NCBI GenBank assembly: GCA_018644745.1
Contig: JABGPX010000315.1
Location: 1 to 5,981, forward strand
Reading direction: 5' to 3'
Source: Spirochaetales bacterium
GTDB taxonomy: Bacteria > Spirochaetota > Spirochaetia > ARS1246
Length of the DNA: 5,981 nucleotides
Shown here: positions 5,760 through 5,981 of the stretch, piece by piece
Position numbering within the stretch: the stretch's first letter is position 1
Layout of the letters: every line of letters starts with the position of its first letter
Translations under genes and position numbers: made by a program
Notes under the pieces: model-generated
What the model saw: the letters and a program-made list of their open reading frames with translations, nothing else
Told to the model about the DNA's origin: nothing
Databases searched by the model: none

Positions 5760-5981
5760 ATGAGAAGTATAACCGAAGTTGACAGCCCACATGGGGATGT
5801 GTATTTTTCCAATTGTATGAACAATGCAAATTCTCAACTAGATACTCCAAAATTCCATGTATTTAATTTCACAAATAGGACCTTGTCCGGTTTACCCGTT
5901 GTTTCCTGCGCAGCTAATTCCGAAAAAAAAACCGTCTCGAAACTGCGGACCTACGTTGATGCGCCGGCGTTATTCGTTATC
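5760..5981 (+). CDS. Possible hypothetical protein, N-terminal part (runs off window)
   Basis: An ATG at 5760 opens a frame that stays open for 74 codons to the window edge, which is somewhat long for chance at this composition. The translation begins MRSITEVDSPHGDVYFSNC and looks like ordinary soluble protein, with no signal peptide or membrane helix. I recognise no family. There is no good ribosome-binding site before 5760 or before the alternative ATG at 5817, and the frame is also open upstream into the MetE-like gene, which weakens the case. It contains a run of nine A (5923-5931). If real it is divergent from the MetE-like gene, with about 54 bases between the two starts. It may instead be non-coding. 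Confidence 0.35.
   Translation, partial: MRSITEVDSPHGDVYFSNCMNNANSQLDTPKFHVFNFTNRTLSGLPVVSCAANSEKKTVSKLRTYVDAPALFVI

Overview
The window is bacterial chromosomal DNA of moderate G+C (by eye, near 50% in the genes and lower in the two intergenic stretches). It carries four clear genes and one possible fifth. The housekeeping gene ftsH marks it as a bacterial chromosome. I cannot fix the lineage from this window; the style of the FtsH N-terminus and the gene mix would fit a free-living Gram-negative such as a spirochaete, but that is only an impression.

Layout: (1) 1-612, minus strand: the first 204 codons of ftsH, cut by the window edge. (2) 613-922: a gene-free divergent intergenic region holding a possible promoter and a striking hairpin-forming inverted repeat (867-889). 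(3) 923-1588, plus strand: a short ferredoxin/flavodoxin-NADP+ reductase-type flavoprotein. (4) 1619-4549, plus strand, 30 nt downstream: a single-protein polyketide/fatty-acid synthase with the unusual order AT - degenerate ACP-like region - KS - ACP - ACP. It has no reducing, dehydrating or releasing domain. (5) 4572-5705, minus strand, convergent: a MetE-like zinc-dependent methyltransferase family protein. (6) 5760-5981, plus strand, divergent from (5): an open frame that runs off the window and may be the start of another gene.

The reductase and the synthase look like one transcription unit and are the accessory core of the window. The synthase could load an acyl unit with its N-terminal acyltransferase, condense it at an intact Cys-His-His ketosynthase, and hold the product on either of two nearly equivalent carrier domains. 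The product would be an unreduced beta-ketoacyl chain unless other enzymes act in trans. The reductase would pass NADPH electrons to a ferredoxin or flavodoxin, perhaps for an oxidative or reductive tailoring enzyme outside the window. No partner, phosphopantetheinyl transferase or thioesterase is visible here. The MetE-like gene is on the opposite strand, so its membership of the same pathway is unproven. The most novel element is this compact two-gene reductase plus AT-KS-ACP-ACP unit, inserted beside ftsH.
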